A DNA stretch of 64,000 bases, from contig VNKQ01000014.1 of NCBI GenBank assembly GCA_016508695.1, positions 1,426,001 through 1,490,000 of the forward strand, in the 5' to 3' direction. Below, one piece after another: positions 36,001 to 47,985 of the stretch; the first letter of the stretch is position 1, and each line of letters starts with the position of its first letter. The notes under the pieces were generated by a model. The model saw only the letters and a list, made by a program, of their open reading frames with translations. It was not told where the DNA came from and searched no databases. The position numbers were made by a program, and so were the translations under genes. Source of the stretch: Hyphodiscus hymeniophilus (Eukaryota > Ascomycota > Leotiomycetes > Helotiales > Hyphodiscaceae).

Positions 36001-37783
36001 GAGCCCAATCGTCTTAGACAAGGAATCTGTTGCTTTAGGTACCAGTCCTCCAAAGTTATCGGCACCGGAGCCTCCTACTACAAAGCTGCCATCAGTGGCT
36101 GAGGGTATTGGTCTCGGACTTCGACAAGGTTCAGCCGATTCAAAATCCGATGCTACTGAGGCGAGTCATCGCGACTTTCTTGCTTTCTCTCCACGGAAAA
36201 ACTCCGAGGCAACGACAAGCAGTTCTGGAGATGTGAGTTTCATGGGCACGACAGCCGTCATTCCAGAAGCAGATGCCGCTCTCGAAGAAGATGAGGTTTG
36301 GGATGAATACGATGATCTGATGGAGAATGATGATACTATCAAGGTACCTGTGTCTGCGACTTCATCGCATGGACATCCATTTCAATATGAGAGCTACGAG
36401 AGTAGAAGGGCGCGAAAGAGCAAGATGCAGGCCAAGGAGTCACCCACCATAAAGCAGATTCCTCGGGTTCAGCAACAGGATGAGCAGAGTCAGAGCCCGC
36501 CGCGACGATCTATTCTCACGTCTTCAAGTATCTATAGCACAGACATGAATGCCAGGTTGAAGGACGCTCTCACAACAATTCCTACGCCAACGACTCCGAT
36601 GTCATTTACCGACTTCTTTCAAGGCTATGGTGACCGAAACAATTCATTCTACGGCGATTCGGCGAAGAAACCTCGTCGTTCTTCGCAAAGTTCGTCCCGG
36701 AAGTCGACATCATCGAGTAGTCACTCTCGACGATCCGGGCTCATGGCAATCAACGAGGAGCACCAGTCTCCCATTTCACATGTCAACCTTCGAGTGGGAT
36801 CTATGACGGTCAGTAAATGGCTCACGTTTGGCCATGTGCTCTTCAGCCCTGCTCGAGAATCCATTATGCAGACCGACGGATTGAAACGTCATTCCATCCT
36901 TGTCATCGATGGTCTTGGCAATGGTACGTTCCTGCACTCATCCCTTCTTTTAGAACGACACTAACAGAGCGTAGATGACTGGTCTTTCTATGCTGCCGAA
37001 ACCTATCCTACATCGACATTCTATAATCTCTCTCCAACACGCCCGCTCTCCGCATCCCAACGACTGTCCACATCAACGTCGTTTCCATTGACACCTCCTA
37101 ACCACCGACAGGTTCAATACCTTTCGTCACAACACAAATTCCCCTTCCCATCATCAACCTTCCACGTCGTTGTCTTCCGCTTCCCATCTGCGATGTCCGA
37201 GGCTTCATACCGCAACATCATCTCGGAAGCCAAGCGTGTGCTACTTCCAGGTGGGTATCTGGAGATCGCAATCCTAGATCTGGATATGATGAACATGGGG
37301 AATCGATTGCGAAGAGCGGTACGAGCGTTGAAGGTGCAGATGCAAATTGCGGATCCAGGAGTCAATCTGGGTAGCGTAAGCGACCTAGTTTTGAAATGCG
37401 TAGGCAAACGTGGATTCACAGACGTAAAGAGTTGCAACGTAGGAGTTCCTGTTGCGTCGGCTATTCTATCCAACACGTCTAGCGACAAGCCCTCGGCAGA
37501 AATTCAGAACGATGTCAAAGAGGAGCTATCGTTAGCAGAAATGATGAAAGACTCATCCGCTGCGGGAGATGAAGGCATTACGAAGATGGTAGCGAAGGTA
37601 GGACGCTGGTGGTATACGCGTTGCTACGAGATGGGGGTGATACCCGACGGCGATTTCGGCCGATCGATATTCACCGACCCGGCGCTGTTGAACGAGTGCG
37701 AGAAGTGGAATTCAAGCTTCAAGCTTGTGGTTGCATACGCGCAGAAGCCCGTCGCAGGGAGGGGAAGGGGAGCAAGTGTTTGA
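33071..37783 (+). CDS. large disordered protein with C-terminal methyltransferase fold
   Basis: Two exons (33071-36923, 36975-37783; 51-base intron), 1553 residues. Residues 1 to about 1200 are Ser/Pro/Arg-rich, with many SP/TP sites and basic patches (EKEKRKKKKG), so probably disordered and heavily phosphorylated. From about 1255 a Rossmann-like methyltransferase region starts: RHSILVIDGLGNDDWSFY (motif I position, created across the splice), VVVFRFPSAMSE, RVLLPGGYLEIAILDLDMM (post-I to motif IV/V area) and a Trp-rich WWYTRCYEMG near the end. The glycine-rich GxGxG of motif I is reduced to DGLGN, so SAM binding may be weakened or lost. It may be a pseudo-enzyme with scaffold roles. I know the architecture from filamentous fungi but not its function. 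Confidence 0.85.
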
Positions 37784-39953
37784 TCTTCCCTCTGCCGATT
37801 TCTATTTTCGTCGAGGAAGAGGCTTCGAGTCTCATATGGGAGCTTTGGAGGAGAGGTCTTTTAAAGCATTTCAGCGTTGCATGCATAGCGAAGCAAGACA
37901 GGACTTCCTTCAAGATATCAAGGCGCGAGCCTGACCTGTGCATATCACATCACATCATATTCATTATTTTATTCTCTCGCGTCACCGGTTGGCACTTAGG
38001 GATTGGGTGGCATGGATGCGCTTTACTGTTTAATTGGGCTTGGTATTTGAGTTTTGGTTTAATTTGAAATTGGGCCAGTTGGATGATGAGATGAGATGAG
38101 ATAAGATGACATGGTCATGATGGGATGAAGTTATGATCTTACGCTCACTATAATTGCGGTTGTGTCTATTAGCAAGCGTGCGATTGAACATAGATACCCT
38201 TGCTAGTCTTTAATGCATTGTATAGTTCTTCAACGTCCTTGTCCTCTCTACCCTTTCATGCCTGACCTTTTGAAAACCACACCTTGAAGAGAACTTGCTT
38301 TGAGATCTCTCCAAAGTCGTCTTCTTGGGAACTCTTATCTCTTGTCTATCCTTTCGTGTATAGTCTACTTCAGGGATTGAAAGCATGAGGAGGAAATTCC
38401 ATCCTGCTCGCCCAGTCGGGAAGTAAGGAGATCAATCCCATCACAAGTGAGCTGGCTGCAAAAGAATTGAGGGACCTTTCAAGGCTGAATGCTGAATTCT
38501 GATACCACAGAAACCGCACAGCGTAGTGAGAATCTCCTCCACTTCCCACACTTTCCTGGAGGCGCCACGACACGTTTTCGTGTCTGATAATCAAGACAAT
38601 CGAGTAGATGATGATGGACTGTACGGAGTTTGGTGAGTTTAGAATTTAGAATTCAGAACTTCGGCGGAAAACGTAACCGAGACTTCAACCGAGACTTCAT
38701 ATTTCAAGTCTCGAGATCCGTAGCGACCGGTAAGAGTAAGTTCTTCATAATTCTTGGCATTTGAATATGGGGACATCTTCTGAGGTGAGGAGAACTTCAT
38801 TCTCAAGGTGGTAGGCCAACCTTGGATTTCCCCAGATAGTTCACCCTTCAGCCGGGAGTAGCGCCGGGCGGAGTTGGGGGAGTGGGATGGTATTCGAAGC
38901 AGATCTCGGTTGGGAGGTTAACTCGTGTCTTTTTTGACGAAGTGGTTTTGGGATCGCACGGTTGGAAGGTCGTTGTGGGTGCATAGCTAGTCCGTAGTCC
39001 GCTGTCTAGGGTCCTGGAAGTCTGGTGGACGGTGGTGTAAATGCTGGCTGGGGAATACGTTAGCGATGGAGCATTGACGAATTAAAAGATCTCCCACTCG
39101 AGTAGATGGCTCATGGCACCCATGGCACCACGTAACACCACAAACAACGTACTTTCGATCAGGGGCTCATTCTTACCTAGAGAAGTGCAGGTCCTGGCTG
39201 CAGCATTAATCACTGCAGAGTGTCTCAGTCAACATATTATTTTTCATAAGCGACGACGGACTATCCTCCAACGTTCCGAGAATCCGTGGTTTGATCGATT
39301 CGTCGTCGCTGGAATTACCAAGTGCGGGGTTTCAACGACTGTGTAAACTTTCTTTCATTTAGCTATCTGTGACGTTGCACAACCCCAATTTGAAACTTTC
39401 TGGACGTTCTTTCGTCCCCTATTGCTACACCGGATGACATGAGAGATCATCTGAAAATAGCCAGTAAAATAGCAAGCCAGAGTATAATAACACCCAACAT
39501 GACCCCTTTAAATACAGCGTTGGAGCATTGCAGGACATCTGGTGTCATAAAACGAAAGTAGGAAAGGTAATTATATATACAGGTGACTGAAGAGAAGTGG
39601 AGCGCCTGTGCGATAGGCGCTCATGTGATTGGGTTGTGGCGACTTTTCGACGTGTACGGATGAGGATAGGTTAACCTGTATCCCAAGCAATCCGTGTTGT
39701 TCGTGATCAAATGTCGTATCTACCACACGTAGAAGCGACGAAGTCTGAAAAGCGTGCCCAGGTCCCGGGAACGGGAAGTTGAAAATGTAAACTCCTTATC
39801 TCCAGCCCAATCCAAGAATACTTCCCCCAATCCAGCGAGTTGGAATCCGTTGCGCCATCAGTAGCCCCCGTTGTCGGCGCCGCAGCCAGTGATCAGCCAT
39901 GTGGTAAGCGCTGTTTGTATCATGACAAAAGAAATGCAAGTCGACAAGTATGA
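37784..39953. other. 2.2-kb intergenic, no convincing gene
   Basis: Convergent 3' ends of the methyltransferase-fold gene and the GPCR gene. It has a low-complexity GATGA/GAGAT patch at about 38080-38140 and short AGAATTTAGAATTCAGAAC repeats near 38641. Frames at 38370-38594 and 39113-39346 are short and featureless. Confidence 0.5.
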
Positions 39954-41615
39954 TCAGCGGGATGAGCCTTTGGTCTCCGGCCGGCTGGCAAGCTCAGTCA
40001 TACTGTCCGTTTCGACATATTGCTTGCGACTTTGTTGTTTCTGACCGCCAGTCATTTGCTTGAGACTACCACCCGACATTCTGTTTCGGTCTCGGATATG
40101 TGCCCACACTTGTTTGCATGCAGGCAAACTGGTAGTGGCGTAGATGAGAGCGTTCCAGAAGCCTTGGAGTGGAAGGACGAAGGCTGATGCGAACTCCAGA
40201 CCGAGGGATACTTGCCCGGGATGAACGACGGAGTAGACCCGGTTTGCCGAAGAAGGAATCCATGTCACCATCATTGCGACGAAGAACAGGACAGCGACCT
40301 TTGTGTAGCTCCATGTGGCACTATTTGCCTCCATGACAGCAAGGCGGCGGGTGGGATAAAGATTTGCGCGATCGGAATTCGGACCATGGGCAGAGCTTGG
40401 GACGTTTAGTATGGAATACTTTCGATCGCCTTGTCCTGGGAGTGACGTTTCAGTTGAGTTACATTGTGGTTGGCTCTGGAGGTTAGCTTGAGGGCTCGAG
40501 ACTGTGACGGTGTAATTGTTTTTATGGGCGGCAGCCTGGGGTCTTGAGAGATATTGTGTCGTGGGGCCGGGTCGGCCAAGGTCCTCAAGATCGATGTAGT
40601 CGCGGCTCTCGATTACTTCGGATGTAACGAACACTTCCGTTGTCTTGACGGATTGGAAGGGATCGCTCATTATTGGGGGCGGATCGGGTTGAGAACCGCT
40701 GAAATCTCGAAGTTGCTTTCTCTTATTGTATATCTCCCTCCCTGCGCGGATGTAGATGGCTGTGGTGAGAAGGATCACAACCCTGTACTGCGTTAGGTTC
40801 TCTATTCTCACTGCTAGCAAGGATGTAAACATACCAAACAGGCCCATAGAAAGTGTAGATTCTTATTACATCCCAATCATTCGCAACCCAGCACCAGAGC
40901 GTAGCATTCCCATACATACGGCCCTTGTCTGGCGTTTTCGCCCTGCAGAAACCAAGTTAGCATTTACTTAGAACGAAAAGAAGTAGAGGAAGACATCATA
41001 TTGGTTTGTAGTCACTCAGAGTCTGATCGCCGCGATGTAGGTTCAAAGCTCCACCGGTTGACATGAAGGACGACTTACCAAAGATATACAAATGCAGGGA
41101 CAAATGGTGCCCCGTAACAGATCATGATGTAATACTTTTCAAGCCTTCGAAGAGCCTCGCCATCGAATTTCCAGTAAAATGTTAGATACACATTGACCGC
41201 CATGGCCAACGTCCAATACGCATCTGCTGGCATGAACCTATACCTTGGATTTAGCTAGTGAAGCACTCAATAACGAGGAAGCTTACATTTGAATAAGAAA
41301 AGCTTGAAATTGGCACAACCCCCCCGTGGTGTCGGTAATTGCGGCCCTGGAAATGATAGTGGCAATATTTGTGAATACATTGCCCATAGAGGCGTAGAAG
41401 ACCAAGCGGTTGATTGGCTTATGAAAGGCTTTCGATCCAAGGAAGGTGACTGCAATAAATAAACAGCCCAGCAGTGACAGAGTAGAGCAGACTCTTTCCA
41501 CAATCTCAAAGTCATCCATGTCCGTGGTGGTAACCTGGTCCATCGACATTCTGGCTGCGACCTTTGACGTCTGACCGACAAGACCCATTGCACGCAGGGT
41601 GATAGCCTCTGCCAT
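39954..41615 (-). CDS. G protein-coupled receptor, cAMP receptor-like class
   Basis: Four exons: 41615-41287, 41237-41079, 40942-40835, 40782-39954 (introns 49, 136 and 52 bases), 474 residues with consistent phase. Seven membrane helices: about 42-60, 70-89, 103-130, then KYYIMICYGAPFVPAFVYLW, IRIYTFYGPVWVVILLTTAIYI, VAVLFFVAMMVTWIPSSANRV and a last one containing LPLQGFWNALIYATTS. KPINRLVFYASMGNV between helices 1 and 2 is typical of the cAMP-receptor-like fungal GPCRs (Dicty_CAR/GprH group). A Ser/Thr/Pro-rich third intracellular loop of about 130 residues and a short polar tail follow. It should act in the plasma membrane, sensing a nutrient or other external cue through a heterotrimeric G protein; ligand unknown. 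The last splice uses the second of two close AG sites, which restores the family frame. Confidence 0.9.
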
Positions 41616-44600
41616 CTCGGAGAGTACAGCGGGCTGATGGTTGGATCTAGATAGCTTGAGAGTTCTCCTAGACAGGAGAGAATATCGAAGTCTCCTACTC
41701 CTACTATGAATTCGGAGGAGGTTGTTGAATATAAAATCAGTAGCTGGGGTTTGACCAGGCGGCAAACGTGGTCGACAAATTTCGCGAGGTGAAATCCAGG
41801 AACAGGTGCGTGAAGCTTGAAGTACTTCCAACAACACCACAACCAAACCCCTCCACAGCGGAAAAGGAGAAGCAGCACTCAGGCTCCGAGTGTTGACAAT
41901 CTTTCCCCTATAGGATCCAATGCTTTGCTGGGTATGCGTCGCCTTACAGTCGCCGGATTATATCCCAGACGTAAGCGTCATCGGGAAGAGATGTTCATAT
42001 CGGAGATCTTATGCGACCACCATGGATAGCTGCATGCTTGCACCTCGTGTGTATTCCCTTTCTGGAGGTATACAGGCAGGGGAGAGAGCACAAGGGAGCT
42101 TCGAAGGCAGGGAAGTTAAGTTTGAAGGTTCCAAGGTGGAGAGGACAGTTGACCCATCGATGATCGAACTTCGAAGTCATAGAACACAGAGAAGATTATA
42201 TACGGGCGACGCGTCGGTCTCCCAAAAAACGGTCAGCGGACAGGGTCAAAGCTATGGGAAAGCTTCATCGTCAAAGAAGCCACCTCAAGTAGAGGCCTCG
42301 GTCTTGCTCCTGCTGGGGGTGGTAAGGAACTGGCTGCGGGGTTTGAACACTTGCAGGCCACATGCAACACTGTCGCCCTCCGTGATAGAATGAGGCGCCT
42401 GGCGTCGACAACTGTTGGCTCGACACACGAGGCCACTTACTTGTACTGGATTAATCAACGTTCGGCAGAGCGGAAGCATCCCCTTGGCCGCATACGGGTA
42501 GGGCCACTTTGCGTGCATGTGGGAGACACGAGCACGGGCGACACGGGGAGGTGCAACATCTCGATTGCTTCTGCATCTGCCTCTTTGGCAGCAGGGCGTT
42601 GGAAGAGGGAAATTGCACCTTGTGCCGTTGATCTTGGGCCCGTTCTTGTGGAGGTCGTGCGTAACTGGAGGCAAGGGTTAACATTGGCACCGATATACGA
42701 AGCTCTGCTCCTCACGCAAGCACTCTATACAGTTCTCTTGGCAGTTGGTATCGGGAATATCGGCACTTGAGATAGACGTTTAGGGCTACCACGATAACTT
42801 TCATAGTGCTTATTATCGTCCATGCTTGCGCATTACATTTGATATTGGCAATTGGCTGGAAGTCAATTACGACACGGGACGCCTGTCACTGTTATTGGAG
42901 AGAGTCCAATCACGGAGATTAGGAGCATGGTGAGCCCACTCTTTACTCTTACTCAGGCAAAGTCGGGCGGATATTGTGGTTATGCGGTCCCAGGTTTGCA
43001 GAGAAACATGGAGAGCTGGAGAACAGCCCAGCCCCAGTTCTCGGCCCCCACGAGCCCCTTAAGCCTACCGGCTGAAACTGACACGGTTCGCACGGACGAT
43101 GATCTCCCTGAGCTCTGCAGAATTTTAGTGTCCAAGAACACCCTCAGCCTTCAGGACCTCGCTCAACCAGTCAGAAGCGTCTCAATCAAAGGGTCCCGGG
43201 TAAGAGTAACGATCATCGAGTGCATCTTGCCCGTTTCTACATGCCAAGGTTGATAACTACGCAGGTACCTCTCGTCTCTGCAAATTCACAAATCGCCATC
43301 GAAGTGCTACTTGAATAGGCTCTCCGGAGGCTTCCGAAGAACAACGTTGCCGCCATGGAAGCCACAAAAGAAAAAAGGTACGCGCATATGCGGGGTAGGT
43401 ACCATGATCAGTTGACAACGGAGCTGCGAGAGGAAGAATCTCTTAATTTTCATCCGCTTCTTCTTGATCACGCCCATTTACAGAAGTGGGAGAGAAATAT
43501 ATCTATCAATTTGTCACGACCATCGAACGGGAAGTCAATTCTTGCAGAATTCGGCATCTTCGTCTCGACTCTGCGTCAACCCAAGCCATGCAAAGATATG
43601 ATTGATCACGAAACGAATAGAGTTCGCCTTTCGGCGCTGATCGAACCACATAAAGCTCTCCGCAAGGAGCCAGACACGAGCGTAGTGACTGTTTCCTTTC
43701 AGAAACGACGAAAGTGGTATCGATATGCAGAACAAATCCAAAGGAGAAGGATACCAAAACTAAAGTTCCAACGGCTTTCCAATAAAGAGTTCTGATTTAT
43801 TGGGGGGTTAGCGGGCGAGGGGAAGTTCCGTTACACAATACCCGCCCGTAGTCGCTTCTGAGTTAGCAATCGCCACACCATTTCTCTGTGCTGATGCTCG
43901 TTTCCCAACGTCACGATCCACGACCTTGGATGACTGCATGAGGTCAATGCAGTGAACATGCTTCCGTCGTATTCCACAACATTACATTGCAACTGACTGC
44001 GGCGCCTACCAAAGAAGTACCACGTTCTGTGCTAACGAGCTTTCCAGATCTTATGTTCACGGTCCTAAGACTAATCGGTTTTAAGCTGCGAGGTACGAGT
44101 TACGAGTTGCGAACAATTGCGGCTGCCAGCTTCATCCAAATAATCAACTGCGCCGGCGGCGGTTGCATCGATCTCAAGAGTACCTGGACCACTTTGTGCA
44201 TGGGCTTTTAGAAAGGGGTACCGCTTCCCCTGACTCGTGTGGCTAGGCATGTCATTTTGCATTCATTTGCCAACCCTGTCAAGCTCTGTCAACTAAAGAT
44301 CGAACGACTGCAGTCCAAGCATTACCATAAGGCTGCAGTTTGTCACATCGTTGGAACATGGGAGCTCCAGAATCCAGATGAATATCTGTAAAACCTCCCA
44401 GTTCGGCTGAAACTAACTACAGCTCTTTTCAAACACAATCCCCACCGAACACCTTATCAAGCTGCATCAGCCTCTGTAAAGTCGTCGACGATTTTGGGCT
44501 CAAGAGACCATGTACGGAAATGGCAATCGCTCAATAGAGCTTCGGCACTCACCACTCACAAGGACCCCTTGTCGTCGTTATTGTCCTCGACGTTCTGTTG

Positions 44601-47600
44601 ATCATCCCCGCAAAGTTCCATTTTGGTTCAGCCCCGTTTAGATGAACTGCACTTTCTATTCATGCAAGCCTCTTAAATCTACGGAAATTTAATCTTAAGA
44701 GTCTTCATATATGCAGAGAAAGAGATCCGACCATTTCGGAAGGCTTTACGCGCACCGACTTCTGGGGGGTTGTCCATTCGCCTTGTGTGACAATTCGTGG
44801 ATGTATTGGTTGAACCGCTTCAATGTTTTTTTCGCCGGGTTCAACAGCAACCAAGCAAATCGTAATCAGTAAAGAAGCAAATTGCCAATTTTATTTCAAC
44901 GTCACTTCAATCATTCTGTCTATTTTGAATCCCATTAATTTTTACTCGTTGTGCGGCACCAATCCACATCTCAAAAACCTTCTCTGCTGTATGACTCGTC
45001 ACAGTTCTCCACCAACAACCACTGGTCGTCACTCAAGATTTCGAGCTTCGCCTTTTACATCCAATATTTTATTTGCGGATGTATGTCACATCACACCCGT
45101 TATCGTCTGCAGCATCACGTTTCGTTTCTATTTATGTCGACAACGAAGGCCCCACCAGCTACCTGTCTCGCACAACACCATTTCAGATACTCCAGGAGAG
45201 CAAGTCTACAACAGAAAAGATCTGTTTACAGCTCTCCGTGAGGATGCCATGCTTCTCATGAAGATTTTATCATCCTTAGGAAGTGGAAAAACTCAAGCGA
45301 GCTTCAGCTGATCAGCCAAAGTTTGCCCTAAGAGTCTGTATCCCCCGAAGTACCAAGCAATATCTGGAATGCTGCTTGTTATGACGGCTGCCACGGGGAA
45401 TCAATCAGCCGTTGCTATCTGCCAATGCTTTGCTCTTCAGCAATGAGATTCTAACTAGTGTCTCAACTTCGCTCTCAGGTTCAGAGTCAGAAAGTTGCGG
45501 TCCATGCGAGAAAGAGCGATTACTTGGTACCTCCGTACCTGGGACAAGCCCAATTGTTTCTTGTTTCAGTTGGGGACTTGGGCGGTGTCAGCCGTCTTCT
45601 CCACGCCCAGCGTTTCTCCTCCGTTCGGTCCGAAGTCCCGGATCGCGGAGCATGGGGCTGTGATCCCCTGCTTTAGTTCAATGGGCCTGCTGCGCTGATC
45701 TGTTTCGTTTGTTGGGAGCGGACGGGCGGACCGTGCGCAGGGGACGCTCACCTTTGAAGTATCAGGAGTATTTACTCAGGGAGTCAGCACAAATGCCGCT
45801 CGCTTTTGCAATTATGGTCGAACTCAGAGCTTCAGGTATCAGGATCGTGGTGTACAAGCTAGGACCAGTACTGATATCCGCGATGACTCGATGCATGTAC
45901 AAGTACGTGCCTGTTTCTTCCTTCTGTACAGGGCATTTAAAAGCGATAGGGTAAAGAGTCCGGGCAAGCTGGCAGACCAAGGAGCACTTGGCATGCGAAG
46001 TCATTGCCACCGTAAACTGGCTTTGTCAGTCCCTCAAGAGACTGCACTCGCATGAGATGAATCTCATGGTTCGAAGATGTTAGGAAGACGCAAAGCCTTT
46101 CCTAGGGCTGGGTACTGACATGGGATCACGCTACGAAACGTAACTGAACATTCAATGCAAAGGAGTATCTGGACGATATCCAGGACATAGAGGTTAACTT
46201 ACAAGTGATGTTGTCTTGATATGGTGATCTTAATAGTTGCGTCAGCGAGCAGCTCAAGAAACGAAGATCTCATATCATTAGTACCCTACTTGCGTTTCGG
46301 TGCCGGCAGCAACAGACTACTTATTATTGGCCCTACATATGCCGGTCTCAGACCTCGTCATTTAAGTTCCGAAATGCCCGAAAAGGTGAATAGATCACGT
46401 TCCGGATTGAGGAGAGGCTCAAGGAAGGATAGTTGCTTCCGTGACATTCGACTCCGAGCATTATGGGCTACTCAGCGCTCACGTCAGATTTAGCACCAAC
46501 CCTTGTTTAACAACCTGAACATCTATCACTTGAATCATATGTTGGTCATCAATATTGATACGGGTAGTACTGCGCTTCCACTCTGGTGGTGTTCTCATGT
46601 CTCTTTCTTCAAATTCTGCCCCTAGTGCTTCTTTACTCCCTCCTCTTTCTCACGGCTTCAAACCCCACTTTCCGAATCTCATGACTCTGATACCATCTGG
46701 TTCTCGTTGTATCATTCCAAAGCTGTGGTCAGCTTTTTCGCTTATTCAATCTTCTCTTCGTTGTCAGGTCTGTAATTACGTTGAAGCGAGCAGGAGAATG
46801 AGTAAGTTGTCTCGTTTCCTCGATCATTGAACAGCTAGGCAGTTTTTCCAGCCTTATCTCAAAGGACAAGTACTGCTGCCGAGTCGTCGAGGCTCGCTTT
46901 CTATTCATTTATCGAAGTGTAATTTGTATCAAGTCTTCTTGAAGGCGGGCGAGATTGCTTCATAGTGGGTAAGGTTCGTGTGTAAGTCCATCTGGCAATG
47001 AACGTTGTATCGACAGTGATATGCCGGTCGAAAATAGAGAGACATCTTGCTCAGCTCTAGACCACAGAGGACTCTACACTAGCTGTTTATGGAGGCAGTT
47101 GGGTCGAGCTTCAGAGTTATGAATGATGCGCAGGCCAGATAGTTAGCCTCTGCTTCTCACTCTCATCCACTCAAAACCTCCAAAGAGATATCACTTTCTT
47201 GCCCATGAGTATCAAAAATCACTTGTCTAAATTCTTCAGTTGCCATGAAAAGGTCTTCCAGATGGTGAGTGTCCACAACAAAAAGCAGGTTACAAATCAC
47301 ATTTGGCATTGGATTGATATCACGCTCGAAGCATTTTTGTAAATTCGATTCTACACTCAGTTTGAACGCACATATACAATGGCGAAATGTCAGATAATGT
47401 CTCAGGGAAAGAAACACGACAAGTGCTAAAAGGCGGCTTGTCAAGAAGCTCCATTGTTCACTTTCCCCATTGTTTACTTTCGGATCTCAGACCCGGCAGG
47501 CGAATTTAAGCGAGAAAGGGGCTCGAGGTTGTTGACTCCCGTCTGTAGTCATTAAGTCCGAACGACTCCTCAGATCCGCCAGCAGCGCCACCAAAAGCAT

Positions 47601-47985
47601 AATCGAAAAGAAAAGGGGTGGAGAGATCAAGCGATGTACTTTCCAGCTCCAATCTTGAGGATCAAGGCTGCGAAAAAAAAAGACCCAACCAAGAAAACCC
47701 AAGTGTCTGTCTATCCTGGAGGCCACCGAAGGTTTGAGTTATGCCTTAATAACACCGTTCCATTCCGCTGAGACGTGGTGTCAGTCTAAAATCAAACTTG
47801 TTTCAGGGTGTAGGTAAGTCACAATGACACAATACAAGACCACTGAACTGACACCCCACCAGCAGAGAAACAACAAGAGATATCCAGAAACGCTTCAAGA
47901 CAAGGGCCAAGTATTCGATTTTGAGTAGGCTCGAAGGGAGATCAAGAAGTTCACCATGCTATCACGTTGATATATATACTCGCTC
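41616..47985. other. 6.4-kb gene-poor region
   Basis: Apart from the weak candidate at 43355-43795, no supported gene is found. Frames at 41920-42393, 42351-42770, 42852-43253, 44823-45311 and 47163-47726 have no domains and often compete with open frames on the other strand. Base composition is ordinary, so this is not RIP-damaged DNA. No tRNA, rRNA or transposon ends were seen. Confidence 0.45.
43355..43795 (+). CDS. possible small hypothetical protein
   Basis: An open frame of 146 residues begins in an excellent context (GCCGCCATGG). The product is charged and basic at the C-terminus (QKRRKWYRY, QRRRIPKLKFQR), with no signal peptide, membrane helix or known domain. Codon use is unremarkable. 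Support is limited to the start context and the charge pattern; it may be spurious. Confidence 0.25.
   Translation: MEATKEKRYAHMRGRYHDQLTTELREEESLNFHPLLLDHAHLQKWERNISINLSRPSNGKSILAEFGIFVSTLRQPKPCKDMIDHETNRVRLSALIEPHKALRKEPDTSVVTVSFQKRRKWYRYAEQIQRRRIPKLKFQRLSNKEF

Noticed and set aside
42351..42770. 139-codon plus-strand frame with competing minus-strand frame
   Set aside because: Both strands are open over the same bases, with no domain on either.
44823..45311. 162-codon plus-strand frame
   Set aside because: Overlapping open frames in other phases and no protein-like pattern of conserved or structural residues.
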